Assembly (NCBI RefSeq): GCF_000816145.1
Contig: NZ_CP007141.1
Coordinates: 2,101,417 to 2,165,416 of the forward strand
Direction of reading: 5' to 3'
Length of the DNA stretch: 64,000 bases
Source of the DNA: Pseudothermotoga hypogea DSM 11164 = NBRC 106472
GTDB lineage: Bacteria; Thermotogota; Thermotogae; Thermotogales; DSM-5069
The position numbers and the translations under genes were made by a program. The notes under the pieces were generated by a model. That model saw only the letters and a list, made by a program, of their open reading frames with translations. It ran no database searches and was not told the DNA's origin. Shown here piece by piece: positions 18,601 through 27,911 of the stretch (positions are counted from its first letter, which is position 1; each line of letters starts with the position of its first letter).

Positions 18601-19719
18601 AGGCAGGCCAACATCCTCGGTGATCGAAGCCAGAAGCAGCACATGCCCATGAGGATAAACGTACTCGTTCAGTTGTCTCAAGAGAGTTTTCATGCTCGCC
18701 GTCAACTCGTGCGTGTCATCTGCCACAAGGACCAGCGTTCGCATTCTGTTCAGAAGTTTGGCGACGGTGAGTATCACCTCGTCCGATGACAATAGCTGCG
18801 ATGAGAGGAATTTGGAAACGTTGTTCTTCGTCACATCGTCCAAACTCAAATAGGTTTCGTCATCCAGCAGCTGAACCAAGTCCGTGACGAGTGCATCCAC
18901 GTTGGTCAACCAAACTGTTGGGATATTTGAATGTCTGAACTGATCGACGAGCGAACTTAAGAGCGTGGTTTTCCCACTCCTCTGTGGTCCATAGACCAAG
19001 ATCGTGTTGAGTTTCGGCGCAAGGTTTTTGACAAAACTCAGGATTTCTTCCTCCTCACGCCGGGCAAGGATGACTGGCCTGATCCTGACGCGACCAAAGC
19101 TGCCCACCGAGGAGCTCGAAATGACGAAGTGCAATCTTCTTCTGGTAGGATCTTCCTGAACAAATTGACTGACGAGCTCTCTGATCGTCTCATCTTGAGA
19201 GAAAGAAAGGATCATCTTGCCGAACACGTAGGCCGTTGAAGCAACCGAAGCAACACCATGACTGGCAAACTCCGGTGCAACGAATATACCTTCTTTCTCA
19301 GGAATTTCTTTGTGGTTGCGCCAGCACGGTGCGATCATGGAATAATCACCGTCTCGCTTCAGAAAATCCTCAAAACCAATCACGGGAATGACGATTCCGT
19401 GATGGACGAGCTCCCTCAGCAAAGCAAGCAAGAACATGGCAAATTCTTGCGCATCCTTCATTTCCTTCATCTCGATGGGCTCTCCACCGTAGTAGGTGAA
19501 CTGTACCTGAGGCAGTTCAGAACGAAAGTCAGATTCCTCGATCGGTGCGATCGCGGGATGTTTCATTCTTGAAAGCTTTGTGAGAAAATCTATGAGCTCT
19601 TCTCGCCCTTCTTCCACGGCCTCTCTCTTTACAACCTTGAGCCTCTTGTACACGTTGTTCGCCACGATCAAAAACTCATCGCCACTGTAAGTTTGCCGTA
19701 AAAATTTAACCAACCTCAT
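15664..19719 (-). CDS. Pseudokinase-ATPase-TPR-GAF-like-GGDEF signalling protein (diguanylate cyclase)
   Basis: 1351 residues. (1) About 1-200: degenerate protein-kinase-like domain. The C-lobe landmarks APE (148-150), a TAYVFGKMIL helix and DPTRR (190-194) are there, but no HRD or DFG motif. (2) About 210-480: STAND/AAA-type ATPase, Walker A GPQRSGKT (244-251), Walker B LVLVADD (329-335). (3) About 480-1030: long helical region with TPR-like repeats. (4) About 1040-1185: GAF-like. (5) 1192-1351: GGDEF with DPLTGLYTRWYF, intact GGEEF (1271-1275) and an inhibitory I-site RTTD (1262-1265), so cyclic-di-GMP synthesis with product inhibition is expected. No membrane segment. The ATG has GGGAGG ahead. 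Architecture resembles the kinase-ATPase-sensor giants that usually end in a histidine kinase. Confidence 0.88.
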   Translation of the reverse strand: MRLVKFLRQTYSGDEFLIVANNVYKRLKVVKREAVEEGREELIDFLTKLSRMKHPAIAPIEESDFRSELPQVQFTYYGGEPIEMKEMKDAQEFAMFLLALLRELVHHGIVIPVIGFEDFLKRDGDYSMIAPCWRNHKEIPEKEGIFVAPEFASHGVASVASTAYVFGKMILSFSQDETIRELVSQFVQEDPTRRRLHFVISSSSVGSFGRVRIRPVILARREEEEILSFVKNLAPKLNTILVYGPQRSGKTTLLSSLVDQFRHSNIPTVWLTNVDALVTDLVQLLDDETYLSLDDVTKNNVSKFLSSQLLSSDEVILTVAKLLNRMRTLVLVADDTHELTASMKTLLRQLNEYVYPHGHVLLLASITEDVGLPVDLKTGVGPLSFEETKRLISQSLAIGEDRIPGEFLRWLYTVTQGLAGKIAEVLKILAKENKLSFSEGNLQVDKTFLESDMSGVLELSLEKYMSLNEALLSLCGEKFSPEEVQILCEALDLKREELNDSLRTLMKDGLIYYENERFRFTLPEIWRSFYDSVSPSIRNQAHSFLAAKVSDREKRAWHLRMLGKTISAAAMYLLAARREISSYGDISAALDYLAQAQQLMRDRESYALVSLKFKALGIKGQSNSLKLFAKELEKKEKFAFFRYAALVIAGEVREASELEKEIDFSGRASYSELSRLIYRARRILRSGERVDQELIKKLSLLVSNLLDLPLHKKLKASTLNVLARARGIESMRSLDLLNTARSLAEEGPFYDVLADTLLLLGTRLTATPEAQRLFSQVVEIANKIGSQDLLMTALSNMMWTNLYRGEIEKMFSAMYQLREFARMVANGVTEAYTYFVEAQYHTYNKQLEEALEDLEKERSIEKSLGIEERGLRAMVAAHAICGNIDEARKILKENIDNPALNNPLFVEFRDLLLAENDEELLRSWKKFLSKDHLYWMEEAYQVFGAKIAVLDRDSFFSFAERLEKEAIKSGAFLSLAQVLESLALAYKTLGEDLLALNYAERATTIYRTHSFDAAADWLENRLGVESEMSRLMRTLEMGSVKEEDIKVKLGDLRSLVRSFVDSYAVTQYAFDTLKVADIQDDLKSILDFLLSRMMNVLPVNSAALILTDGSGRIVELSQFNVKDIPKNPAASYEPFEVYHTIQLDHNYRLSLYLANKSLYVNRIQGENLMRIVLNLQDISTHILKNALSYRRSITDPLTGLYTRWYFLQRLREEFERAKRYSGSFSVVMADIDDFKKVNDTYGHKIGDEVLKFISSVMRTYTRTTDIVGRYGGEEFILILPNTDKESAALVCQKILHGMIAMNPFDFRITMSFGVAGYPEDDVFEPDELVSLADKAMYISKERGKACVTVYR

Positions 19720-20686
19720 GCCTTCCTCCCACCATGGCTTCGCGCGTCAGGCTCAAAACCTCGTCGATGACCTTCTCGAGCTCGACGTTCTTGTAAGAAC
19801 AACCCGCCGCACGCGCATGCCCCCCTCCACCAAGAGCCGAAGCGATCTTGCTCACGTTCAACCACTGCTTCGATCTGAAACTCACGTGGACTTCACCCTT
19901 GGGAAACTCCGTGAACAATATCGCGACCTCTATATCCTTCATAGATCTCAGTTCCGAGACGAACCCGCTGCTGTCGTCCTCGTTGCAACCGAGTGAAAGG
20001 TAATCTTCATAACTCAACCAAGAGTACACCAATTCACCCTCGATTTTCATGTGTTCGATCATCTTCGCAAGAAGTTTGAACTGCTGGGGCGTTTTGTTCT
20101 CCAGGATCACTGATGCAACAAAGTATGGTTTTGCACCCAATTCTACGAGTTCTGCGGCGATCTTGAGCACGTTCGCATCCGTGTTGGAGTACTTGAAGAA
20201 GCCTGTGTCCGTGGCGATGCCAAGATAGTTGGTCGTTGCGAGCTCTGGATCGTACACTACACCCATGGCTTTGTTCATATTATAAACTATCTGGGCTGTC
20301 GAAGCACTCGTGACGTCGACGAAGTTCAAGTCTCCAAACATCGAATTTGTTTCGTGATGGTCTATGACAATCGTTTTCGAGTTCTTCAGCAAGTGTTGAA
20401 ACCTTCCCACCCTGTCGGGTGAAGAACAGTCAACAACCACTATCAAATCTGGATGAAAGTCCTGCAACTGTTCGAAAGACTCTATAGAATCCACTGCGAA
20501 GAAGAGCTTGTAATACCACGGAATCTGATCGTCAATGGCGGCTCTGACTTTCTTGCCAAGCCTTCGCAACCCCTCGGCGAGAGAAGCCACACTGCTGATG
20601 TCATCGCCATCCGGCATCACGTGTCCCAAAACGAGAATGTTATCTTCCGATATGAGCTGTGAGATTACGGACAAGAACTTCGTCAT
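19706..20686 (-). CDS. nrnA: DHH-DHHA1 phosphoesterase, NrnA-like nanoRNase/pAp phosphatase
   Basis: 326 residues. DHH domain: GHVMPDGDDISS, VVDCSSPDR, VIDHHETN (the DHH motif). DHHA1 domain: GGGGHARAAG near the C-terminus. The family hydrolyses short RNA dinucleotides such as pGpG and pApA, and pAp. The ATG overlaps the flavin reductase stop (ATGA), but its GGAGG touches the ATG; a GTG 15 bases upstream is the alternative. It overlaps the diguanylate cyclase gene by 14 bases, so it may finish the breakdown of cyclic dinucleotides made by the neighbour (inference). Confidence 0.9.
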   Translation of the reverse strand: MTKFLSVISQLISEDNILVLGHVMPDGDDISSVASLAEGLRRLGKKVRAAIDDQIPWYYKLFFAVDSIESFEQLQDFHPDLIVVVDCSSPDRVGRFQHLLKNSKTIVIDHHETNSMFGDLNFVDVTSASTAQIVYNMNKAMGVVYDPELATTNYLGIATDTGFFKYSNTDANVLKIAAELVELGAKPYFVASVILENKTPQQFKLLAKMIEHMKIEGELVYSWLSYEDYLSLGCNEDDSSGFVSELRSMKDIEVAILFTEFPKGEVHVSFRSKQWLNVSKIASALGGGGHARAAGCSYKNVELEKVIDEVLSLTREAMVGGRHEVG

Positions 20687-21264
20687 CCTCCCTGCACCCA
20701 CTTCGACAGATAATCCTTCACCTGTTTTTCATCGTGCACCCTCTTGGTGGAAAAGTCCACTGTGACGTAGTTGTCAGAACCAAGGTACAGCGTTGGTTGA
20801 ACGTTGAGAACCTGTGTGAAAGCGTTTGGATCGTAATGAACACCTACGATGAGACCTATGAAAAAGGTGTGATCTCCAGTACGCCTGAAATCTACCAGCT
20901 TGCACTCGTACGCCGCATAGCAATCGCTCAGTATCGGCACCTTCACCTTGTTGCCACTGGTGAGGTTTATCTCGAAAACGTTGAGTTTATCGATGTCCCT
21001 TCCCGAGGTCTTTCCAACGAAGGATGCGAGTCTGCTTTGATCGTACCTTATGAAGTTCACAGTGAACTCCTTTGAAGACAGAATCAGATCGTGCGTCAGT
21101 CGTTTGGGTGAAATCGAAACACCGTACAGAGGCGGATCGTGTGACAGTTGCGTGTGCCAGGCAGCAGCCATCGCGTTGATCCTCTCTTCGTACATACTGC
21201 ATATCAGTGCAACGTTGGCAGGATAGTGTAAGTTGTACTTCTGCAAAGTTTCCACAAAGACCAT
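20683..21264 (-). CDS. Flavin reductase family (FMN-binding) protein
   Basis: 193 residues. Split-barrel flavin reductase-like fold: the start YNLHYPANVALICS, then NAMAAAWHTQLSHDPPLYGVSISPKRLTHDLI and FTVNFI follow the usual pattern of the family with its FMN-phosphate contacts. ATG at 21264 has GGGAGG nine bases ahead; a GTG nine bases earlier overlaps that site. In anaerobes such proteins act as NAD(P)H:flavin reductases or as electron carriers; the partner is unknown. It overlaps nrnA. Confidence 0.85.
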   Translation of the reverse strand: MVFVETLQKYNLHYPANVALICSMYEERINAMAAAWHTQLSHDPPLYGVSISPKRLTHDLILSSKEFTVNFIRYDQSRLASFVGKTSGRDIDKLNVFEINLTSGNKVKVPILSDCYAAYECKLVDFRRTGDHTFFIGLIVGVHYDPNAFTQVLNVQPTLYLGSDNYVTVDFSTKRVHDEKQVKDYLSKWVQGG

Positions 21265-21269
21265 TTCGA

Positions 21270-22400
21270 TCACCTCCCAACGGCCATCAGAGAAACACGA
21301 TCTATGACATCGGCGAGGACCCGAGCAGACAGGTCGAAACCTCGTTCGGTGAGTTTGAGAAAGCCATCCTCGATCTCCAAAAACTCACCCAAAAGGTCGT
21401 GAAAGAGCTCGTAGGGATCGAACATCCACCAAATCTCTCTCAACTTCTCGATGTTCACGCCCTCGCTCAGCCTCAAACCCATGAATATGGTTTCTTTCAA
21501 CTCTTGCAGATCGTCGTTCCTTGAAAAATAGTCGAATACGAAATCGTCTTCCTTCAACTTCGAGATGTACTCTCCGAGCCGTGGACTGTTCACGTACCTG
21601 ATCCTGCCCAGATGCCCACCTGCGGCCACGCCGAGACCGATGTAATCCTCGTTTCTCCAGTACTTCAAGTTGTGTCTGCAGAAACTGTTGTTGAGAGCAA
21701 AATTCGAAATCTCGTAACGATCATAACCCATCTCTTTCACCGCTTCGACGAAACGTTCGTAGCGATTCTCAACTACCTCGCTGATCGCGGTTTCAAACTC
21801 GCTTTCGTGCGTTTCCAGAAGGTAGATCGATACGTGATCCGGCCTCAACGTTTCCACCACGTGCACGTCGTTCTCTATCGTGCGATCGCTCTCATTCGGA
21901 AGACCCACGATGAAATCCACGTTGACCTTGGCAAAGTTCTTTGCCGTTTCGAACGTTCTGAAGAAATCACCGACCGAATGTCTTCTCCTGACGCATTTCA
22001 GTACCTCATCGTCCGCTGCTTGAAGACCTATGCTCACCCTGTTCACGTCCAGAAATCTGAGCCTTTCGACGAACTCACAATTCGGATTCACCTCGATCGT
22101 GAACTCGAAATCATCCGCGATGAGAAACATATCCCGAATGCGCTCGAGAGTTTTCTCGAGTAACTCGAACGGAACGTCGCTCGGACTTCCCCCTCCAACG
22201 TATATCGTCTCCACGTGAATTCTGGGTAGAAACTTCGACCAAAGTTCGATCTCCTTCCATAATGCTTCAAAGTACTCTTTAACCTGAGAAAAATCCGTGA
22301 ATGAAACGAAGTCGCAGTACGTGCACCTGCGCTTGCAAAAAGGAACGTGGAGGTACAAACCTATGTTTTCAGAAACTAACGTTGAAGACAAACTTTCCAT
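21270..22400 (-). CDS. hemW: HemW-type radical SAM protein (coproporphyrinogen III oxidase-like)
   Basis: 376 residues. The cluster motif is CKRRCTYCDF with C22, C26 and C29 followed by a phenylalanine, as in HemW and unlike HemN, which has a fourth cysteine there. The GGGSPSD loop and the segment SIGLQAADDEVLKCVRRRHS are also typical. HemW is a heme chaperone; its oxidase activity is not expected. No heme pathway gene is near. The start is uncertain (ATG at 22400 or TTG at 22391); both lie in the end of the preceding gene. Confidence 0.85.
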   Translation of the reverse strand: MESLSSTLVSENIGLYLHVPFCKRRCTYCDFVSFTDFSQVKEYFEALWKEIELWSKFLPRIHVETIYVGGGSPSDVPFELLEKTLERIRDMFLIADDFEFTIEVNPNCEFVERLRFLDVNRVSIGLQAADDEVLKCVRRRHSVGDFFRTFETAKNFAKVNVDFIVGLPNESDRTIENDVHVVETLRPDHVSIYLLETHESEFETAISEVVENRYERFVEAVKEMGYDRYEISNFALNNSFCRHNLKYWRNEDYIGLGVAAGGHLGRIRYVNSPRLGEYISKLKEDDFVFDYFSRNDDLQELKETIFMGLRLSEGVNIEKLREIWWMFDPYELFHDLLGEFLEIEDGFLKLTERGFDLSARVLADVIDRVSLMAVGR

Positions 22401-23130
22401 CAATGAAACAAGTGTCGAGTTTGAAATTCTCTCCAATCCATTCACTCCTGATTCCAACCGATGCACTGTCTTGGCTGAGTGCAAGAATGAAGTCTACCAT
22501 TATTGAAAGGTTCCAGATCGGAACTCTGAACTTCATCGCCAAGGCTCCCGAAAATCCATCTTTCCATCCCACGCCCATGAAGAACCCTTCGTCCCCAGTT
22601 TGCCCCCTCGAGTAAGGATAGAAGCCTGCGAACAGTGCCTTGTCGAGTGCATAGAAACCGATCTCTCGGTTCTGCATCTTCACATACAACCTGCTCATGC
22701 CCATGGTGACGGGACCAAAGATGTCGAAGGAAGAGAAGTTGATCGTGTAATTACCAAGAAAGAATTTTTGTTCAGCACCCATCACAGCGTAAGAACTCTC
22801 AGGAGCGATAGAAAAGAGCATCCGGTAGCGTGACGGCATCAAACCGAAGCTCTCGACGTCGAAGGTCGCAAGAACGGACCAACTCTTCCCGACGGTGAAG
22901 CCAACTCTCATCTTTGCGTCAGCCTCTTTGATCCTGAGGAAACCCACTCTTCGCAGGATCGTTTTCTCGTTTTCGTAAATCGCTCCGAGTTGAAGGTCGT
23001 TCTCCGAAGTTTTGATGAGAAAATTCCCAACATCGATGAAGTGCTCCAAGCCATCGACATAGAGCATCTCCACACCGAATACGGTAACCCAACCCAGAAG
23101 AATCAACAGCACCAAGAGATACCGCTTCAC
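22369..23130 (-). CDS. Secreted beta-rich protein, probable outer-membrane barrel
   Basis: 253 residues, function not recognised. Signal peptide [19 protein letters not shown], then many short alternating hydrophobic strands with aromatic girdle residues, and a C-terminal FVFNVSF. A terminal phenylalanine at the end of an alternating strand is the sorting signal of outer-membrane beta-barrel proteins. It overlaps the gatB stop by 4 bases. An outer envelope ('toga') location is inferred. I could not tie it to a named family. Confidence 0.6.
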   Translation of the reverse strand: MKRYLLVLLILLGWVTVFGVEMLYVDGLEHFIDVGNFLIKTSENDLQLGAIYENEKTILRRVGFLRIKEADAKMRVGFTVGKSWSVLATFDVESFGLMPSRYRMLFSIAPESSYAVMGAEQKFFLGNYTINFSSFDIFGPVTMGMSRLYVKMQNREIGFYALDKALFAGFYPYSRGQTGDEGFFMGVGWKDGFSGALAMKFRVPIWNLSIMVDFILALSQDSASVGIRSEWIGENFKLDTCFIDGKFVFNVSF

Positions 23131-24566
23131 CTCTCGAGCAACCTCCTCAGTACCTCGTTCACGATTTTTGGATTCGCCGTGCCCCTGGTCTGTTTCATCA
23201 CCTGACCGACGAAGAAAGAAATAACGTTCGTTTTTCCGGACCTATACTGGTCCACAACATGTGGATTTTGTTCGAGAATCTTTTTTGCAATCTCAGTGAT
23301 GGTGTGCTCGTCGCTCAGTTGTTTCAACCCCTTTTCTTCGACGATCCGGCCTGGCATTTTACCCGTTCTGAACATCTCTGGAAAGATCTCCTTGGCCGTC
23401 TTTATAGAAATTTCACCACGGTCGACCAGCCTTATGAGTTCCGCAATGTGTTCAGGTTTGATTTTCAGTTCCTCGCTCTCGAACTCCTTCATTTCTCTCA
23501 GCATCTCCGTCATGATCCAGTTACTCGTTTCCTTGGGTTTTTTGGTCAGTTCAACGCACACCTCAAAGAAGTTCGCAATCCATTCGTCCGCCGTGAGTAC
23601 GGATGCGTCGTATTCTGGAAGCCCGTAATCTTGAACAAACCTCTGCTTTTTCTGATCCGGGAGCTCTGGCAGACTGAACCTCAGTCTTTCGATCCGCTCT
23701 CTGCTGACAACGACCGGTGGTATGTCGGGCTCCGGAAAGTAACGATAATCGCTTTCTTCCTCCTTGCCCCTCATCGAAACGGTCGTTTTCGTAGAAAGAT
23801 CCCAACCGCGCGTTTCTTTCTCGACGTTTTCTCCTCTCACGAGCGCTTCTTTGATCCTCTGTTCCTCGTATTCCAACGCCTTTTCGATGAACTTGAAGGA
23901 GTTCATGTTCTTGACCTCGACCCTGTTGCTTGAAACCTTCTTCTCGACATCAACGACAGAAATGTTCGCATCGCACCTCAGGGCACCTTTTTCCATGTCA
24001 CCACTGCTTATCTTCAAATACCTCAGTATGGAGCGCAGCTTTTCGGTGAAGATGCGTGCCTCTCTTGGTGACGACAGGTCTGGTTCCGTCACTATCTCAA
24101 CCAGCGGAACACCACACCTGTTCATGTCCACCAGAGAGTACTTGGCTTGCGTTATCGAATCACCCTCGTGCATGAGCTTGCCCGCATCTTCCTCCAGATG
24201 TAATCTTCTTATCCTCACGCGCTTCGTCGTTCCATCAACATCTATGTCGAGATAACCTTCAACTGCGAGTGGATAAAAATACTGACTTATTTGATAACCC
24301 TTCGGCAAATCCGGATAAAAATAGTTCTTCCTGTCGAATCTCGAATATTCGTTCACCTTGCAGTTCAGTGCCAGTGCGAGCTTAATGGCGTAGTCCACCA
24401 TCTCTGCGTTCACCACTGGCAGGGCTCCAGGCTGACCCGTGCACACGGGACAGATCGCCGTGTTGGCCGGCATTTCGAAAACGTCCGCAGGACAGCTACA
24501 AAAAGCTTTGGTCTTGGTCGAAAGCTGTACGTGTATTTCCAAACCTATCACGGTCTTGAACCTCAT
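23127..24566 (-). CDS. gatB: Aspartyl/glutamyl-tRNA amidotransferase subunit B
   Basis: 479 residues, full length. It activates misacylated Glu-tRNA-Gln or Asp-tRNA-Asn by phosphorylation, before amidation with ammonia from GatA. Seen: [18 protein letters not shown], the cysteine pair in [17 protein letters not shown] that binds zinc, [25 protein letters not shown], and a C-terminal YqeY-like tRNA-binding tail. It overlaps gatA by an ATGA. GatC is not in this operon. Confidence 0.96.
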   Translation of the reverse strand: MRFKTVIGLEIHVQLSTKTKAFCSCPADVFEMPANTAICPVCTGQPGALPVVNAEMVDYAIKLALALNCKVNEYSRFDRKNYFYPDLPKGYQISQYFYPLAVEGYLDIDVDGTTKRVRIRRLHLEEDAGKLMHEGDSITQAKYSLVDMNRCGVPLVEIVTEPDLSSPREARIFTEKLRSILRYLKISSGDMEKGALRCDANISVVDVEKKVSSNRVEVKNMNSFKFIEKALEYEEQRIKEALVRGENVEKETRGWDLSTKTTVSMRGKEEESDYRYFPEPDIPPVVVSRERIERLRFSLPELPDQKKQRFVQDYGLPEYDASVLTADEWIANFFEVCVELTKKPKETSNWIMTEMLREMKEFESEELKIKPEHIAELIRLVDRGEISIKTAKEIFPEMFRTGKMPGRIVEEKGLKQLSDEHTITEIAKKILEQNPHVVDQYRSGKTNVISFFVGQVMKQTRGTANPKIVNEVLRRLLER

Positions 24567-25975
24567 GTTCTCACCACCGGTAAGGGAATACGACCGTTTT
24601 CGTTGTACGGAGAGAATTTCTCGATCGATCTACCGATCCTCAGCACCTTTGGATCTTCAAACCTCTTTCCCACCACCTGAATGCCTACGGGAAGGCCCTG
24701 GGCAAAGCCGAAGGGCACACTCAAAGCTGGCACGCCAGCCAGGTTGGCGAAGGTTGTGAACACGTCCATGAGATAATATGCGAGAGGATCCGTTATTGAA
24801 CCGATCTTGAAGGCTGGTATGGGAGACGTGGGGGTGAGGATTGCATCGAATCGATCGAACACTGCGTTCAGGTCGTTGGCAAGCAACCTTCGCACCTTCT
24901 GTGCCTTGTTGAAGTAGGCTTCGTAGTAAGTCGCGCTCAGAGTGAACGTGCCCAGCATGATCCTTCTTCTGACCTCTTCCCCAAAACCGGTCGTTCTCGT
25001 GACCGAATAGGTCTCCTTCAAACCGGCTTTCTCAATGCGCAAACCGTACTTGACGCCATCGTACCTTGCGAGGTTCGAGCTTGCCTCCGCAGGAGCGATC
25101 ACGTAGTACGTCGCAACCGCGTACTTCAGCGTGGGGATTTTCACCTTCTCGACCTTTCCTCCAAGTTTCTCGACGAGTTTGATGCACTCTTCGAACCTTT
25201 CTGCGACTTCTTTGTCCAGACCTTCGTACTCATAAACTTCTACAGGAACGGCGAAACGAAAACCTTCGATTCCCTGCTCTATGTGCGACAAGAAATCCAT
25301 TTTCACATCGACTGTTGTGGAATCGAACTCATCTTTGCCATGAATGATCTGCATGAGGATGGCGGCGTCCCTAACGCTCTTGGTCATCGGTCCTATCTGG
25401 TCCAACGAGGAAGCGAACGCCACAAGTCCATATCGAGAGACCAAACCGTACGTGGGTTTGAAACCCACGATGCCACAGAACGCCGCTGGCTGTCTCACGG
25501 AGCCACCCGTGTCGCTGCCGAGCGCCGCCACCACCTCACCACTCGCAACCGCTGCAGCAGATCCACCGCTGCTGCCGCCCGGAACGCGCGAAAGATCCCA
25601 AGGATTACGCGTGACGAAAAATGCAGAACGTTCCGTGCTCGAACCCATCGCGAACTCATCGAGGTTCGTCTTCCCAACGATTGCAAAACCGGCCTTTTTC
25701 AGCTTTCTCACGACCGTAGCATCGTACGGAGGTACATAGTTTTCGAGGATCTTCGATGCACAGGTCGTTCTGATGTTCTTCGTGACGATGTTGTCCTTTA
25801 TGGCTATCGGAATGGCTTTGAATGGACCTTCATTGACTTCGATCTGTTCTTCGTTGAGTACTGTGATGAAGCTCTTGAGGACCCCATCGACCCTTCCTAT
25901 TTCGCTCAGAGACTCTTTCACCAGATTTCGCCTTTCGACCTCGAGACAGTCCTCTATGGTCAGCTTTTGAAACAT
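24563..25975 (-). CDS. gatA: Aspartyl/glutamyl-tRNA amidotransferase subunit A
   Basis: 470 residues. Amidase-signature glutaminase that supplies ammonia to GatB. The Ser-Ser-Lys triad is present: IKDN (lysine) near residue 75, and [16 protein letters not shown] followed by [15 protein letters not shown]. Together with GatB and a GatC encoded elsewhere it makes Gln-tRNA-Gln or Asn-tRNA-Asn. The gene lies 12 bases downstream of the rhomboid gene. Confidence 0.96.
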   Translation of the reverse strand: MFQKLTIEDCLEVERRNLVKESLSEIGRVDGVLKSFITVLNEEQIEVNEGPFKAIPIAIKDNIVTKNIRTTCASKILENYVPPYDATVVRKLKKAGFAIVGKTNLDEFAMGSSTERSAFFVTRNPWDLSRVPGGSSGGSAAAVASGEVVAALGSDTGGSVRQPAAFCGIVGFKPTYGLVSRYGLVAFASSLDQIGPMTKSVRDAAILMQIIHGKDEFDSTTVDVKMDFLSHIEQGIEGFRFAVPVEVYEYEGLDKEVAERFEECIKLVEKLGGKVEKVKIPTLKYAVATYYVIAPAEASSNLARYDGVKYGLRIEKAGLKETYSVTRTTGFGEEVRRRIMLGTFTLSATYYEAYFNKAQKVRRLLANDLNAVFDRFDAILTPTSPIPAFKIGSITDPLAYYLMDVFTTFANLAGVPALSVPFGFAQGLPVGIQVVGKRFEDPKVLRIGRSIEKFSPYNENGRIPLPVVRT

Positions 25976-25987
25976 GTCGAACCTCCC

Positions 25988-26692
25988 TCACCAGTAATAT
26001 CGTCTTCTTCGCAACCGTCGCACGTAGCCATAGATCATACCCACGACGAAGCCCCCGATGTGCGCCCAATACGCCACACCAGAACCTGTTGGGCTGTCCA
26101 GCAAACCGCTGAGCACTTGGAAGATGAACCAAACGAACAAGTACGTGAACGCAGGTATGGCAACCAAAAAAGGCATAAAGAAATATAGAGGCACGAGCGA
26201 AACGATACGCGAATATGGAAAGAGTACGAAATAAGCCCCCATGACGGCGGATATCGCACCGGAAGCTCCAACCATCGGAACCTGTGATCCCAGATTCAGT
26301 GAAAAGTGTACCAGACTCGCGAGCACACCGCCAGACAGATAAAAGATCAAAAACCTAACGTGACCAAGCTCGTCTTCCACGTTATCTCCAAACAATCCCA
26401 GAAACCACATGTTTCCAATCAAATGGGACCATCCACCGTGCAGGAACATGTGACTCAAGAAAGTCAACCACTTGTTCGAATACAAGCTCAAACCCGTGCG
26501 GAGCTGCCACACCGTGGCCCACCTCGTCGACGTGAATCGCGCCGGTACGAGTCCAAAATTGTACAGGAACTCAATCAGTTCGACACGGCTAAGCATGACT
26601 TGGTAGATGAAGACCACAACATTGATCGTGATCAGCCCATAGACCACGTACGGTTTTCTCCTGCTCGGTATGGTGTCGTACAGAGGTATCAA
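25988..26692 (-). CDS. Rhomboid intramembrane serine protease
   Basis: 234 residues with six or seven membrane helices. The catalytic dyad is complete: serine S144 in VGASGAIS and histidine H211 in YWAHIGGF. The L1-loop and second-helix pattern HMFLHGGWSHLIGNMWFLGLFG is also typical. It cuts single-pass membrane proteins within the bilayer; substrates are unknown. It starts 40 bases after mnmA. Confidence 0.93.
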   Translation of the reverse strand: MIPLYDTIPSRRKPYVVYGLITINVVVFIYQVMLSRVELIEFLYNFGLVPARFTSTRWATVWQLRTGLSLYSNKWLTFLSHMFLHGGWSHLIGNMWFLGLFGDNVEDELGHVRFLIFYLSGGVLASLVHFSLNLGSQVPMVGASGAISAVMGAYFVLFPYSRIVSLVPLYFFMPFLVAIPAFTYLFVWFIFQVLSGLLDSPTGSGVAYWAHIGGFVVGMIYGYVRRLRRRRYYW

Positions 26693-26732
26693 ACCACCAC
26701 TTCCCCGTTTGTCTTCTTAATAACAAATTTTA

Positions 26733-27782
26733 TCACAAAACTTCTTCGATAATTCCGCTACCAAGCACGAGCTCACCATCGTAAAACACCGCTGCTTGAC
26801 CAGGTGTGATTGCGAAAATGGGTTGCTGTGTTTCAACATGCGCTTCGCTTCCGTTGTGTCTCACGAAACATGGCACTTCTGATGTGTTCTTTCTTACTTT
26901 TACACTTGCTGTGAACTCTTCGGGAAGGTACTCCAATAAGTTGAGACGGCTCACCGAGAAGCTTTTTCGGTAAACATCCTCCTCTTTTCCAACGATTATT
27001 GCGTTCCTTCCCGGATCGATTCGCACCACGTACGTTCTCGACCCCAGTGAGATTCCAAGTTTCCTCTGACCCACAGTGTAACGAATTAAACCTTTGTGCC
27101 TGCCCAATTCTCTGCCATGAACATCGTAGATCGGACCTTCACTGAATTCCACGTTGTGTTCTTTGAAGAAACGTTCCTGATCGCCGTCCGGGATGAAACA
27201 CAGATCTTGAGATTCCTGTTTCGAATGAACGTGAATCCGTGCCTTGACTGCGATTTCTCTCACTTGAGACTTGGTTTTGTCACCATTTGGGAAGATGATC
27301 TTGGCGAGTCTGCGTCTCTCGATTGAGGCCAAAAAGTAGGACTGATCCTTCTCTCTGTCCAGCGCTCTGTAAAGCTTACCTTCGACGATTCTCGCATAAT
27401 GCCCGCTGGCGATCATGTCCGCACCATCGTTCAGGATGAGATCCATCACGAAACCGAACTTGATCAATCTGTTGCACAGATAGCATGGATTGGGCGTTCT
27501 TCCGTTTTTGTATTCCTCCAGATAGTACTGGATCACGGTTCGACGAAAGACGTCCTCCACGTGGATCACTTTTAGTGGCACAGAAAAGTGTTTCGCTATC
27601 AGCTGAGCATCGAACGTGTCGGCGGGAGAGCAACACACTTTGTGTTTTATCTGTCTGGTGAGGTAGAATTCGTCCGGCATGGTTTTCATGTGATAGGCGA
27701 TCACCTCGTGACCTGCTTCGAGCAAACTGTACAGTGCCACCGCGCTGTCGACTCCACCACTCAGTAGAACTCCGACTCTCAA
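26733..27782 (-). CDS. mnmA: tRNA-specific 2-thiouridylase
   Basis: 349 residues from a TTG start with GGGAGGAG seven bases ahead; an in-frame ATG 78 bases earlier has no such support. It thiolates U34 in tRNAs for Lys, Glu and Gln. Seen: PP-loop SGGVDS (8-13), active-site cysteine in NPCYLCN (about C103), the second cysteine in SQDLCFI, and HKGLIRYTVGQRKGLG-like text at the C-terminal domain. First gene of the 11-gene minus-strand run. Confidence 0.95.
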   Translation of the reverse strand: MRVGVLLSGGVDSAVALYSLLEAGHEVIAYHMKTMPDEFYLTRQIKHKVCCSPADTFDAQLIAKHFSVPLKVIHVEDVFRRTVIQYYLEEYKNGRTPNPCYLCNRLIKFGFVMDLILNDGADMIASGHYARIVEGKLYRALDREKDQSYFLASIERRRLAKIIFPNGDKTKSQVREIAVKARIHVHSKQESQDLCFIPDGDQERFFKEHNVEFSEGPIYDVHGRELGRHKGLIRYTVGQRKLGISLGSRTYVVRIDPGRNAIIVGKEEDVYRKSFSVSRLNLLEYLPEEFTASVKVRKNTSEVPCFVRHNGSEAHVETQQPIFAITPGQAAVFYDGELVLGSGIIEEVL

Positions 27783-27803
27783 TGCTCGACTCCTCCCATT
27801 TTC

Positions 27804-27809
27804 ATTGTA
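27804..27809 (-). promoter_or_regulatory. Possible -10 element for the mnmA operon
   Basis: TACAAT on the minus strand, preceded by TTGAGG. A start about seven bases downstream would give a leader of about 14 bases that just holds the GGGAGGAG site. No convincing -35 is seen at 16-18 bases. Confidence 0.35.
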
Positions 27810-27911
27810 CCTCAAATCGTGTTCTTGCTCGAATGACGCAACATGTGGTAGAATTCTCATAGCGTTGACTTAAGATTTGTTTCATTAACCAGTAGTTATG
27901 GAGGTGCGACT

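Noticed and set aside
27865..27893. Promoter of the sugar kinase gene from TTGACT at 27865-27870
   Set aside because: No acceptable -10 at 16-18 bases; not listed as a feature.
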